The notes beneath the pieces were generated by a model. It was not told the DNA's origin, searched no databases, and saw only the letters and a program-made list of their open reading frames with translations. A stretch of DNA of 10,823 nucleotides from an uncultured Lachnospiraceae bacterium (GTDB lineage Bacteria; Bacillota; Clostridia; Lachnospirales; Lachnospiraceae), in NCBI GenBank assembly GCA_958426095.1, contig CATZYB010000081.1, positions 1 to 10,823 of the forward strand, in the 5' to 3' direction. Position 1 is the first letter of the stretch, and the number at the start of each line of letters is the position of its first letter. Positions 1 through 7,108 of the stretch are shown piece by piece. Position numbers and translations under genes: made by a program.

Positions 1-254
1 TATATTCCTGTCATACTGATCAGCACGCCAAAGACAAAAAACATAACGACATGGGCCAGTTTTCGCACAGCATGATGCACGGATTGCACCTGTTCCTGAG
101 TCGGAGAACTATAGAGCATTCCGGAAATTTTCTCAGCAATCTTCATACTTGTATCCGCTGTTTTCTCTCCGTTCTCTGTAGACAGATGGAAAATCAATCC
201 CAGCCAGCCAATACAGCACAAACACAATACAAAAAATACCAGTCTTTTCGTCAT
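1..254 (-). CDS. VanZ-like membrane protein, N-terminal part (runs off the window)
   Basis: Reading the minus strand from ATG at 254 gives 84 residues before the window edge. Residues about 4-23 are a hydrophobic membrane segment. Then comes a polar stretch with STENGEKT (25-32) and, at 62-83, VRKLAHVVMFFVFGVLIS, the start of a second membrane segment. A short first helix, an S-x-x-N-G-type motif and R-K-x-A-H at the second helix are characteristic of the VanZ-like family. These are small integral membrane proteins; the founding member gives low-level teicoplanin resistance, but most relatives have no proven role. The ribosome site AGGAAG lies 11 nt before the ATG, with GGGTGA closer. The gene starts 31 bp after the 92-aa gene, so the two are probably co-transcribed. 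The C-terminal half is outside the window. Family assignment is fairly secure, function is not, and no claim of drug resistance is made. Confidence 0.75.
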   Translation of the reverse strand, partial: MTKRLVFFVLCLCCIGWLGLIFHLSTENGEKTADTSMKIAEKISGMLYSSPTQEQVQSVHHAVRKLAHVVMFFVFGVLISMTGI

Positions 255-285
255 AAATCACCCAGCTTCCTTTCACTGATATCAT

Positions 286-564
286 CTATCCGACAATTCC
301 CAGCTTTTTAAAGATAGCCCACACATAGGGGCCTCCAAAAACATTCAATTTTTTAGGTCCTGTAATCTCTTCCTTATGTTCCTGAACTTTCAAAAAGGCC
401 TTCTCAAAAGTTGCCCGGGTAATTGACTTTTTCTTACGTTCCGTAAATAATTCGCCGCCTTTGATCCGATAGGTAAAGGGCAGTCCCTTCACTGTATGAA
501 AAGTCTCTCCCTCGAAAGCCTTAATCTTATCCCACAAATTCTCAATTGTTACAGTTTCTTCCAT
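286..564 (-). CDS. Conserved-looking small protein of unknown function, 92 aa
   Basis: A complete 92-residue, Lys-rich soluble protein with no signal peptide or membrane segment. The N-terminal half has alternating polar and hydrophobic residues (GETFHTVKGLPFTYRIKGG, 18-36). The middle is basic (ERKKKSITR, 42-50). The C-terminus carries GPKKLNVFGGPYVWAIFKKL (69-88). From memory, similar ends (G-P-K-x-L-x-x-F-G-x-x-Y-x-x-A-I) occur in short Lachnospiraceae proteins and as a domain in longer ones, but I cannot name a family. The basic centre plus compact helical C-terminus would suit nucleic-acid binding; that is inference. The start is supported by AAGG 8 nt upstream. Only 13 bp separate the U-tract of the topA terminator from this ATG, so expression may depend on read-through. 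The VanZ-like gene follows 31 bp downstream. Confidence 0.8.
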   Translation of the reverse strand: MEETVTIENLWDKIKAFEGETFHTVKGLPFTYRIKGGELFTERKKKSITRATFEKAFLKVQEHKEEITGPKKLNVFGGPYVWAIFKKLGIVG

Positions 565-577
565 ATTAAATACCTTA

Positions 578-624
578 CAAAAAATCTCCTGTCAGAGTCC
601 AACCCCAGGACTTTGACAGGAGAT
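578..624 (-). terminator. Rho-independent terminator of topA
   Basis: The arms at 584-600 and 608-624 form a 17-bp stem with a single G-U or A-C position and a 7-nt loop (AACCCCA on the plus strand). On the minus strand it is followed by TTTTTT at 583-578. It starts 9 bp after the topA stop codon. This is a textbook intrinsic terminator for the comM-dprA-topA transcript. It is odd in lying almost against the next gene in the same direction (ATG at 564). Confidence 0.9.
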
Positions 625-632
625 ATCTCTAT

Positions 633-2708
633 CTATTCTTCATTTACTCCCCGGTTCTCCCGGTATCCGCAGGTCACATCGGCGCATACCAGCTTCTGCC
701 CTTTAATCACCAGTGCATTGCCGCACTTTGGACAGATTTTACCGGAAGGCTTCTGCCAAGTCATAAAATCGCACTCCGGATTATCTTCACAACCGTAATA
801 CTTACGTCCCTTCTGCGTCTTTCGGATGACAATATCCTTACCGCACTTTGGACAACTCACACCAATTTTTTCAAAATAAGTTTTTGTATTCCTGCATTCC
901 GGAAATCCCGGACAAGCCAGGAACTTTCCATGGGGTCCATACTTAATGACCATATGCCGTCCACACTGGTCACAGACCACATCTGATACTTCATCTTCGA
1001 TCTTTACCTGTTCCAGTTCCTTTTCCGCTACCAATACAGCCTCTTCCAGATCCGGATAGAAGTTTCGGACAACCGTCTTATAATTCACACAGCCTTCTTC
1101 AACTTTATCCAGCAAAAACTCCATATTAGCCGTAAAAGAAACATCGACAATACTTGGAAAGGCATCCTTCATAATCTGATTAACGACCTCGCCAAGTTCT
1201 GTCACGTAAAGATTTTTATTTTCCTTCGCCACATACCGGCGGGCAATAATCGTCGTAATCGTCGGCGCATAGGTACTTGGTCGGCCAATCCCCAATTCTT
1301 CCAGTGTCTTAACCAGAGAGGCTTCCGTAAAATGCGCCGGCGGCTGAGTAAAATGCTGTTTGCTCTCAAAATCCTTGAAAGACAATTCGCTGTCTTCCGT
1401 CAGTTTTTTCAAAAGCACATTGGATTCCGCCTTATCTTCCGCATGTTTATAAACAGAAAGAAAACCTTCAAATTTAATTTTCGACGCAGTCACTGTAAAA
1501 ATGTAACCATTACAGTTAATCTTCACATTTGTCGTGGCATATACCGCATCCGCCATCCGGCTTGCAACAAACCGGCTCCATATAAGCTGATACAGACGGA
1601 ACTGATCTCTGGACAAAGATTCTTTAATCTTTGTCGGCGTCAACTCACAATTCGACGGACGAATGGCCTCATGTGCATCCTGAATTTTTCCTGTATTTTT
1701 ATTGATCTTTACCTGCTGTACAACGTAATCCGCACCATAGGCTTCGCCAATAAACTTCCGCACAGCAGCGTCCGCCTCTTCAGAAATACGGGTAGAATCC
1801 GTTCTCAGATAAGTGATCAGACCGACCGTGCCATTTCCCTTAATATCTACACCTTCATATAACTGCTGTGCAATACGCATTGTCTTCTGCGTGGAAAAGT
1901 TTAACAGTTTGGACGCTTCCTGCTGTAATGTACTCGTTGTAAAGGGCAGCGGCGGTTTTTTTGAACGCTCTCCATTTTTAATATTGCAAATCTCATAGGA
2001 GTGTCCTTCCAAATCTGCCAGAATATCATCCAGCTGTCCTTTGGAACGGATTTCCATTTTCTCTTTTTCTCTGCCGTAAAATTTGGCTGTCAGGGGCTTT
2101 TTCTCACCTTTTACATCCAACAGCACATCCAGAGACCAATATTCCTCCGGAATAAACGAATCAATTTCCTGTTCCCTGTCACAGATGATCCGCAGAGCCA
2201 CAGACTGAACACGGCCGGCGCTCAAGCCCCGCTTTACTTTTGCCCAAAGCAGTGGACTTATTTTATAACCCACCATACGGTCCAGCATACGACGGGCCTG
2301 CTGGGCATCCACCAAATCCATATCGATATCTCTGGCCTGTTTGATCGAGTTCTTTACCGCAGTCTTCGTAATCTCATTAAACGTAATTCGATGTATCTGT
2401 TTTGGTTCTAATTTTAATGCCTGGGCCAAATGCCAGGAAATCGCTTCCCCCTCCCGGTCCGGGTCCGTTGCAAGATAAACTTTATCCGCTTTTTTTACTT
2501 CTTTACGAAGCATGGCAAGGATATCGCCCTTCCCACGAATTGTTATATATTTCGGTTCAAAATCGTTTTCAATGTCAATTCCCAATTGGCTTTTAGGTAA
2601 GTCCCGCACATGTCCGTTGGACGCGACTACCCGATAATTCGATCCAAGGAACTTATTAATGGTTTTGGCTTTCGCAGGAGATTCCACAATAACCAAATAT
2701 TTCGCCAT
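633..2708 (-). CDS. topA: DNA topoisomerase I (type IA)
   Basis: A 691-residue type IA topoisomerase that relaxes negative supercoils by cutting one DNA strand through a tyrosyl phosphodiester. The TOPRIM domain is at the N-terminus: E9 in VIVESPAKA, and the acidic metal-binding motif TDPDREGE at 81-88. The catalytic tyrosine is Y300 in GLITYLRTDS. GIGRPSTYA (about 472-480) is the conserved strand-binding region. The C-terminus has three four-cysteine zinc ribbons: C578/581/598/604, C618/621/639/645 and C658/661/674/679, within about one residue. The length matches Bacillus-type TopA, so the gene looks intact. GGAGG lies 6 nt before the ATG. It is the last gene of a comM-dprA-topA operon, 51 bp after dprA, and ends in a strong terminator. 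A dprA-topA pairing is common in Gram-positive bacteria. Confidence 0.98.
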   Translation of the reverse strand: MAKYLVIVESPAKAKTINKFLGSNYRVVASNGHVRDLPKSQLGIDIENDFEPKYITIRGKGDILAMLRKEVKKADKVYLATDPDREGEAISWHLAQALKLEPKQIHRITFNEITKTAVKNSIKQARDIDMDLVDAQQARRMLDRMVGYKISPLLWAKVKRGLSAGRVQSVALRIICDREQEIDSFIPEEYWSLDVLLDVKGEKKPLTAKFYGREKEKMEIRSKGQLDDILADLEGHSYEICNIKNGERSKKPPLPFTTSTLQQEASKLLNFSTQKTMRIAQQLYEGVDIKGNGTVGLITYLRTDSTRISEEADAAVRKFIGEAYGADYVVQQVKINKNTGKIQDAHEAIRPSNCELTPTKIKESLSRDQFRLYQLIWSRFVASRMADAVYATTNVKINCNGYIFTVTASKIKFEGFLSVYKHAEDKAESNVLLKKLTEDSELSFKDFESKQHFTQPPAHFTEASLVKTLEELGIGRPSTYAPTITTIIARRYVAKENKNLYVTELGEVVNQIMKDAFPSIVDVSFTANMEFLLDKVEEGCVNYKTVVRNFYPDLEEAVLVAEKELEQVKIEDEVSDVVCDQCGRHMVIKYGPHGKFLACPGFPECRNTKTYFEKIGVSCPKCGKDIVIRKTQKGRKYYGCEDNPECDFMTWQKPSGKICPKCGNALVIKGQKLVCADVTCGYRENRGVNEE

Positions 2709-2759
2709 AATACGCCTCCACTATCTCATCTCTATTGTCAAAAATCCTGTATTATGCTT

Positions 2760-3866
2760 TCAAAGATTCAGCATATACAGGTTTTTTCCCATCTGACGTA
2801 TCTTCCCTTCCAATTCCAGATTTAATAAAATCCGCCACGTCTCTGCAAGTGAGAGTTGACATTCAGCGGAAATGGTATCCACGTCTTTTGGGCTTAAACT
2901 TAAACTAGCATACACCAATTGTTCTGAATTATCAAGTGAAAGTTTTGTTTTTTCTGCCGCGCTTTTCTGACAATTTACAGAAATGTCATAATCCTCCATA
3001 ATGTCCTCCGGACGATAAACCAGCTTCGCTCCGCTCTGGATCAGTTGATGGCACCCTGCGCTCAATGAATCATTAAATCTTCCGGGCAAAGCGTAAATAT
3101 TTTTTCCCTGCTCCAGTCCCATCTCGGCCGTGATCAGAGAACCGCTCCGCTCCCTGGCCTCAATAACTAAAACCCCGTCAGCCAATCCGCTGATGATCCG
3201 ATTTCGCATAGGGAAATGCCAGGGTTCCGGCCCGACTCCCAAAGGATACTCGCTTATAATCCCCCCGTTTGCCTTCATCTGTTCAAACAATCGGTAATTC
3301 TCCTTCGGGTAACAAATATTCAGGCCGCAGCCAAGGATCCCCCAGGTCCCTGCTGTCCCAGTGCCGCTCAAGGCGCCCCGATGCGCCTCGCTGTCTACGC
3401 CCCTGGCCAGTCCGCTGATGATCCCTATCCCCTTTTCCGACAGCTTTTCAGAAAAATACTTTGCTGCAGCAAAGCCGTAACCACTGGCTTCTCTGGCTCC
3501 GACGATGGCGATCATCGTCCTGTCCGTTTCCGGCAAACGTCCATAATAAAACAATCCGACAGGCGTATCATAGATATGCCGAAGTTTCTCCGGATACTCC
3601 CTGTCAATCCGACAGACAAACTTTCCGCCAAGTCGTTCCAGGCGAAACATCTCCCGTCTTAAATCTTCTTCATTCTTTTCTTCTGATCTTTGCAGCCTGT
3701 CTCTGATCTTCTCTTTTATGCCTGGAACCTGGCTATATTGTGAGTTTCTTCCATAATAAATATTCTTTGCTGTCTTAAAATATCCCAATAGTTTATCAAT
3801 CGTGCGAACGCCGAGCCATGGGCGGGTACAAAGCCAGAACCAACATTCCCTTTCCGTCAGTCCCAT
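2760..3866 (-). CDS. dprA: DNA processing protein A (DprA/Smf)
   Basis: A 368-residue DprA. In naturally transformable bacteria it binds incoming single-stranded DNA in the cytoplasm and loads RecA. The order of parts is: an N-terminal helical (SAM/HhH-like) region with PGIKEKI (48-54); the extended Rossmann fold with IVGAREAS (121-128), SGLARGVDSEAHRGAL (151-166), LGCGLNICYPKEN (178-190), FPMRNRIISGLAD (218-230) and SGSLITAEMGLEQGK (241-255); then a C-terminal winged-helix-like segment (about 316-365) in which QLSLAETWRILLNLELEG would be the recognition helix region. All signature residues are present. Its ATG lies inside the end of comM (10-bp overlap), implying translational coupling. Many Clostridia carry dprA without demonstrated competence, so a role in transformation here is inferred from the family. 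Confidence 0.97.
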   Translation of the reverse strand: MGLTERECWFWLCTRPWLGVRTIDKLLGYFKTAKNIYYGRNSQYSQVPGIKEKIRDRLQRSEEKNEEDLRREMFRLERLGGKFVCRIDREYPEKLRHIYDTPVGLFYYGRLPETDRTMIAIVGAREASGYGFAAAKYFSEKLSEKGIGIISGLARGVDSEAHRGALSGTGTAGTWGILGCGLNICYPKENYRLFEQMKANGGIISEYPLGVGPEPWHFPMRNRIISGLADGVLVIEARERSGSLITAEMGLEQGKNIYALPGRFNDSLSAGCHQLIQSGAKLVYRPEDIMEDYDISVNCQKSAAEKTKLSLDNSEQLVYASLSLSPKDVDTISAECQLSLAETWRILLNLELEGKIRQMGKNLYMLNL

Positions 3867-5431
3867 GTTCCGCCTCCATAGGTCTCATCCGGCAGACGAT
3901 AACAAACGGCCTCTTCCACATGTTCCCTGCATATATCTTTACTGCCCTCCAAATCAGCAATCGTCCGGGCCACCTTTAACATTTTTTGATACACTCTGGC
4001 AGAGAGATGAAATTTATCATAAACTCTTCCTAAAAAACTTTGTGTTTCTCCATCCAGCTTACAAAATTCCTGAATCATAGGACCATTCATCTCACTATTG
4101 TACCGTATTTTAAGCTTATGATACCGCTCTTCCTGTATCTGACGCACCCGCTCTATACGCTCTTTCATCTGCTGACTATCCGGACAGGCCGCTGAAACCT
4201 CCGACCTGCTGTCATCCCCTTTCACGTCGCCTGTCAGTTTCCGGTAATCTACCCGCTGAACATGAACGCACAAATCCAGGCGCTCCATGACAGGTCCGCT
4301 GACCTTTCCCATATACTTACGTATCTGCCCGGATGTACAGCGGCAGCGCTCCCTGTCCGGATAATAGCCGCAAGGACATGGATTCATAGCCGCTACGATC
4401 AGCGGCTTTGCCGGAAAAGTGTAATCTCCCCGCACCCGATGGATATAAACTTCGCCCGATTCCAGCGGCTGACGCAGAGATTCAATCGTACTTCTTGAAA
4501 ACTCGGCCAATTCATCCAGAAACAAAAGACCGCCATGAGCTAAACTGATCTCCCCCGGCACCGGCACCACTCCGCCCCCAACAAGGACCTTGTCGGATAC
4601 CGAATGATGCGGCCTTCGAAAAGGTCTTTCTGTCATCAATCCCCTGCCCGGTTTCAGCCGCCCGGCCGCACTGTAAATCTTTGTCACTGTCACCTGTTCT
4701 TCAAAATCCATCTCCGGTAAAATAAAGGGCATCCGTTCCGCCACCATCGTCTTACCGCTGCCCGGAGGTCCGATCATCAGCAGATGATGATGTCCGGCCG
4801 CACTGATCTGGACACAGCGTTTTACAGACTCCTGTCCCTGAATATCCTTAAAATCCAACGGATATTTTCTTTTTATGCCATCCTCAGGTTTCCATTTCAC
4901 CTGTGTTTGCGGCAATTCTTCAATGCCCTGCAGATGATTGATGATTTCTGAAAACCGGGAGGCGCCAAAAACCCGGATACCTGATAAAATCGCCGCTTCC
5001 TCTGCATTTTCCACCGGAACAAAGCAATTATGAAATCCCTCTGCTACCGCCTGACTCAGCATGGGCAAAATGCCTCTCACCGGTATCAACATACCGTTCA
5101 AAGCCAATTCTCCGATAAATATGCTGTTTTCAAGAATTTCTGGGGATATATGCTCGATACAGCTCAGAAGGGCCACCGCCACAGGGAGATCAAACCCTGT
5201 CCCTGATTTGCGGAAATTGGCAGGCGCCAGATTGATCAAATAACGCTTTGGAGGCAATAGAAAACCAGAATTTTTCATAGCCGTGCGAATCCGTGCCCCG
5301 GACTCCCGGACCTCCGCAGAGATCTCTCCCACGATCTGAAATGAGGGAAGACCGCTGCTCATATCCGCCTCTACCCGAACGATCCGTCCCTGGATTCCCA
5401 TACAAAGCGCACTATAAACTTTACAAAACAT
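3857..5431 (-). CDS. comM: ComM/YifB family AAA+ ATPase (Mg chelatase-like)
   Basis: A 524-residue member of the YifB/ComM family. In Vibrio, ComM is a hexameric helicase that promotes branch migration during integration of transformed DNA. The N-terminal third is a Lon-protease-like fold with VRESGARIRTAMKNSGF (41-57), INLAPANFRKSGTGFDLPVA (66-85) and FIGELALNG (105-113). The ATPase domain begins near 195 (DIQGQESVKR). Walker A is GPPGSGKT (221-228) and Walker B is LLFLDE (302-307). NPCPCGYYPDRERCRC (350-365) gives four cysteines of the family's CPCG..C.C cluster. MERLDL (382-387) is the arginine-finger region, and a C-terminal helical lid follows. The start is supported by AAAGGAAAAG about 8 nt upstream and by the usual family N-terminus. 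It is the first gene of the comM-dprA-topA operon. Confidence 0.96.
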   Translation of the reverse strand: MFCKVYSALCMGIQGRIVRVEADMSSGLPSFQIVGEISAEVRESGARIRTAMKNSGFLLPPKRYLINLAPANFRKSGTGFDLPVAVALLSCIEHISPEILENSIFIGELALNGMLIPVRGILPMLSQAVAEGFHNCFVPVENAEEAAILSGIRVFGASRFSEIINHLQGIEELPQTQVKWKPEDGIKRKYPLDFKDIQGQESVKRCVQISAAGHHHLLMIGPPGSGKTMVAERMPFILPEMDFEEQVTVTKIYSAAGRLKPGRGLMTERPFRRPHHSVSDKVLVGGGVVPVPGEISLAHGGLLFLDELAEFSRSTIESLRQPLESGEVYIHRVRGDYTFPAKPLIVAAMNPCPCGYYPDRERCRCTSGQIRKYMGKVSGPVMERLDLCVHVQRVDYRKLTGDVKGDDSRSEVSAACPDSQQMKERIERVRQIQEERYHKLKIRYNSEMNGPMIQEFCKLDGETQSFLGRVYDKFHLSARVYQKMLKVARTIADLEGSKDICREHVEEAVCYRLPDETYGGGTWD

Positions 5432-5470
5432 GAATCTTTTCCTTTCTTTCGAAAGGCAATACCTGATTTT

Positions 5471-5499
5471 ACTTTAACAGCTTTCCTGAGACCTGGCAA
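5471..5499 (-). promoter_or_regulatory. Possible sigma-A promoter for comM-dprA-topA
   Basis: On the minus strand TTGCCA (5499-5494) is separated by 17 nt from TAAAGT (5476-5471), about 40 bp upstream of the comM ATG. The -35 is a fair match and the -10 matches 4 of 6. The position in the divergent intergenic region is right. The site is weaker than the other promoters in the window. Confidence 0.4.
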
Positions 5500-5540
5500 T
5501 CACAAAGTATCCCCCCTTTTTGATATTTTTCGACATATGT

Positions 5541-5569
5541 TTGACGATGGTGTCTCCGGCAGATATAAT
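5541..5569 (+). promoter_or_regulatory. Sigma-A promoter of dtd
   Basis: TTGACG (5541-5546), a 17-nt spacer and a perfect TATAAT (5564-5569) lie 60 bp before the dtd ATG. Expected transcription start is near 5576, giving a leader of about 53 nt. Consensus elements at optimal spacing make this a strong call. Confidence 0.85.
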
Positions 5570-5628
5570 AACAATATATCAGAAATACCCACAGGCCGGA
5601 CATGGCCGCAGGGAAAGGAGTTATCATC

Positions 5629-6075
5629 ATGAAAGCAGTGATACAGCGGGTCAGCCGGGGCAAAGTCACTATTGACGGACAAATTCACGGAGAAATCGGA
5701 AAAGGATTTGTTATTCTCCTTGGCGTAGCCAAAGACGATACCACAGAAGATATGGATTATCTGATTAAAAAAATTTCCGGACTTCGCATATTTGAAGATC
5801 CAGAAGGGAAAATGAACCTTTCATTAAGAGATGTGGACGGTGAGCTTTTGATCATTTCCCAGTTTACCTTATTTGCAAATACGAAGAAAGGCAACCGTCC
5901 AAGCTTTATTGATGCCGGATTGCCTGAACCTTCCAAAGCTTTTTATCTGGATTTTATAAAAGCTTTCCGAAATCTTGGTTTTACCGTAGCTGAAGGCGAA
6001 TTCGGCGCAGACATGGCCGTTGAATTAGTTAATGATGGCCCTGTGACAATTATCATTGATTCTAAAAATAAATAA
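5629..6075 (+). CDS. dtd: D-aminoacyl-tRNA deacylase
   Basis: A 148-residue DTD, which hydrolyses D-amino acids (and glycine on tRNA-Ala) from mischarged tRNA in the cytoplasm. The N-terminus MKAVIQRVSRGKV is the family's standard start. SQFTLFANTKKGNRPSF (77-93) is the substrate-side motif and NDGPVT (135-140) holds the Gly-cisPro pair (137-138) that excludes L-amino acids. The frame stays open upstream to ATG at 5602, but that would add MAAGKGVII, which is not family-like. AAAGGAG (5614-5620) sits 8 nt before the chosen ATG at 5629. It is a single-gene unit with its own promoter, convergent with nrdR. Length and motifs are complete. Confidence 0.97.
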   Translation: MKAVIQRVSRGKVTIDGQIHGEIGKGFVILLGVAKDDTTEDMDYLIKKISGLRIFEDPEGKMNLSLRDVDGELLIISQFTLFANTKKGNRPSFIDAGLPEPSKAFYLDFIKAFRNLGFTVAEGEFGADMAVELVNDGPVTIIIDSKNK

Positions 6076-6083
6076 ACGACAAG

Positions 6084-6155
6084 AGGGTGCTACAAAACAG
6101 ATGAGGGAGTATCGCTCTGCCAACTGAACGGATCAGTTATTTTGCGACACTCCCT
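6084..6155. repeat. Multi-armed hairpin element, probable two-way terminator and dispersed repeat
   Basis: This lies between the convergent dtd and nrdR. AGGGAGTATCGC (6104-6115) pairs with GCGACACTCCCT (6144-6155), 11 of 12 with one wobble. Nested inside is AACTGA (6122-6127) with TCAGTT (6133-6138). A third arm, GAGGGTGCTACAAAACAG (6083-6100), could instead pair with the TTTTGCGACACTCCCT region (6140-6155), so two folds compete. T-rich runs outside the stem are short, so classical termination is only moderately supported. From memory, very similar motifs (TGTCGCAAAAT...) recur in Lachnospiraceae intergenic regions. No second copy is present in this window. Confidence 0.65.
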
Positions 6156-6166
6156 TTAAATAAAAT

Positions 6167-6616
6167 CTATTTAAGAATTTTCTGAATTTCATCCATGAAG
6201 GTATTCACATCTTTAAATTCACGGTACACGGAAGCAAACCGGACATAGGCCACCGCATCCAATTCTTTCAGGCGATTCATGACAATCTCCCCGATATCCC
6301 GGGCAGGAATCTCCCGCTCTTCCCGATTGAAAATTTCCGTTTCAATTTCATCCACCAGCTTGTTGATCTGGTCCGCTGAAATCGGACGCTTATGGCATGA
6401 ACGCAGAACTCCTGAAGCTATCTTCTGCCGGTCATAAGGTTCCCGGTTATTATCCTTTTTTATGACGATCAAAGGAATCGTTTCGATTTTTTCATAAGTT
6501 GTAAACCGCTTTTTACAGGCATTACATTGTCTGCGCCGACGTATGGAATTTCCATCCTCTGCCGGACGAGAGTCAATGACTTTTGAGTCTGCCTCTCCGC
6601 AAAATGGACATTTCAT
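6167..6616 (-). CDS. nrdR: Transcriptional repressor NrdR
   Basis: A 149-residue NrdR, the ATP/dATP-sensing repressor of ribonucleotide reductase genes. The N-terminal zinc ribbon uses C3, C6, C31 and C34 (CPFC at 3-6, CNAC at 31-34), with the basic stretch IRRRRQ (25-30). The ATP-cone domain runs from about 49 to 139 (IVIKKDNNREPYDRQKI, then AVAYVRFASVYREFKD). Length is normal. GGAGGG lies about 8 nt before the ATG and a consensus promoter is immediately upstream. In many Clostridia nrdR follows ylmC; here the same order is kept but a 418-bp palindrome and a separate promoter intervene. No reductase genes are in the window. Confidence 0.98.
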   Translation of the reverse strand: MKCPFCGEADSKVIDSRPAEDGNSIRRRRQCNACKKRFTTYEKIETIPLIVIKKDNNREPYDRQKIASGVLRSCHKRPISADQINKLVDEIETEIFNREEREIPARDIGEIVMNRLKELDAVAYVRFASVYREFKDVNTFMDEIQKILK

Positions 6617-6626
6617 CTTTTTACCC

Positions 6627-6654
6627 TCCTCGATAAATTCATTATAATCGAGGA
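6627..6654. promoter_or_regulatory. Inverted repeat overlapping the nrdR -10 box, possible operator
   Basis: TCCTCGAT (6627-6634) and ATCGAGGA (6647-6654) form a perfect 8-bp inverted repeat with a 12-nt spacer containing the -10 box. Transcription should start near 6634, so one arm would not be transcribed. The repeat is therefore more likely a protein-binding site on DNA than an RNA hairpin. It does not resemble the known NrdR box. The other arm runs into the ribosome site. The binding factor is unknown. Confidence 0.45.
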
Positions 6655-6669
6655 AACAAAAGGGGTCAA
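6641..6669 (-). promoter_or_regulatory. Sigma-A promoter of nrdR
   Basis: On the minus strand TTGACC (6669-6664), a 17-nt spacer and a perfect TATAAT (6646-6641) lie 25 bp upstream of the nrdR ATG. The leader would be only about 18 nt, just enough for GGAGGG and its spacing. Confidence 0.85.
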
Positions 6670-6687
6670 TAAAAAAATACCTTTTAG
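6668..6687 (+). repeat. Left AT-rich direct repeat flanking the palindrome
   Basis: AATAAAAAAATACCTTTTAG matches 7109-7128 at 17 of 20 positions in the same orientation, and the two copies bracket the palindrome. It could be a decayed target-site duplication. It is low-complexity, 3 nt separate it from the palindrome end, and it overlaps the nrdR -35, so chance is possible. Confidence 0.35.
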
Positions 6688-6690
6688 ATA

Positions 6691-7108
6691 GCCTTTTGCC
6701 GGAGCCTTATATCAAATAGTTTTTGTAATTATTGTACAGTCTTTCGTAAGATTTTGTAGAAATGGCTTTTTAAATATAGCTGCTGTACTCCGCGTGTGTC
6801 TGAAACGGTTCCGGCATCAAATTTTCAAATCGCCGGAACATTTAAGAAAAATCTAACCTGCTTTTTTCGAGAACTTTTATTACAGACATTTTTTTAAACG
6901 TTCATAACTTCAAAAAATGTCTGATTTCATCCCGAAAAAAGCAGGTTGATTTTTTACAAATATTCCGAAAGATTTTTATCATTTGATGCCGGAGCCGTTG
7001 AGTTCACGCAGGATAACAGCAAATCAGCATTTTAAAAAGCCGTTTCACAAAATCCAGAAAGCTGGCACGTATTACAAAAAACTATTTGATATATTTCCAG
7101 TAAAAGGC
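6691..7108. mobile_element. 418-bp imperfect palindrome, MITE-like foldback element or giant hairpin
   Basis: The non-coding gap between ylmC and nrdR is almost wholly one inverted repeat with two similar arms of about 205 bp. Pairing blocks from outside in are: 6691-6697/7102-7108 (7 bp); 6709-6729/7071-7092 (21 bp, one bulge); 6750-6757/7047-7054 (8 bp); 6759-6774/7031-7046 (16 bp, one wobble); 6806-6822/6981-6997 (17 bp, one wobble); 6834-6843/6958-6967 (9 of 10); 6855-6869/6933-6947 (15 bp); 6883-6894/6912-6923 (12 bp). The loop is about 17 nt. Sequence between the blocks is also recognisably alike on the two arms (for example GCTGT..CC.GCGTG at 6783-6797 and its complement at 7005-7020), so the arms look homologous. 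There is no ORF of note. Its ends, GCCTTTT/AAAAGGC, and the flanking direct repeats suggest a non-autonomous mobile element. A structured RNA or a very long terminator is the alternative. Confidence 0.6.

Noticed and set aside
1..254. Glycopeptide resistance gene
   Set aside because: VanZ-like proteins are common chromosomal membrane proteins, and there is no vanHAX context and no full-length sequence here.
1332..1862. Long plus-strand ORF (176 codons) inside topA
   Set aside because: It is antisense to a fully conserved topA segment, has no ribosome site or recognisable domain, and has biased composition; other antisense ORFs in the window are rejected likewise.
2709..2759. Promoter for topA in the dprA-topA gap
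   Set aside because: A TTGACA is present on the minus strand but no acceptable -10 follows before the ribosome site; co-transcription with dprA is simpler.
5602..5628. Upstream in-frame ATG for dtd
   Set aside because: It would add nine residues absent from the DTD family and places the AAAGGAG ribosome site inside the gene; ATG 5629 fits both.
6691..7108. CRISPR array or tandem repeats
   Set aside because: The repeated sequence occurs once per arm in inverted orientation, with no regular spacers and no cas genes.
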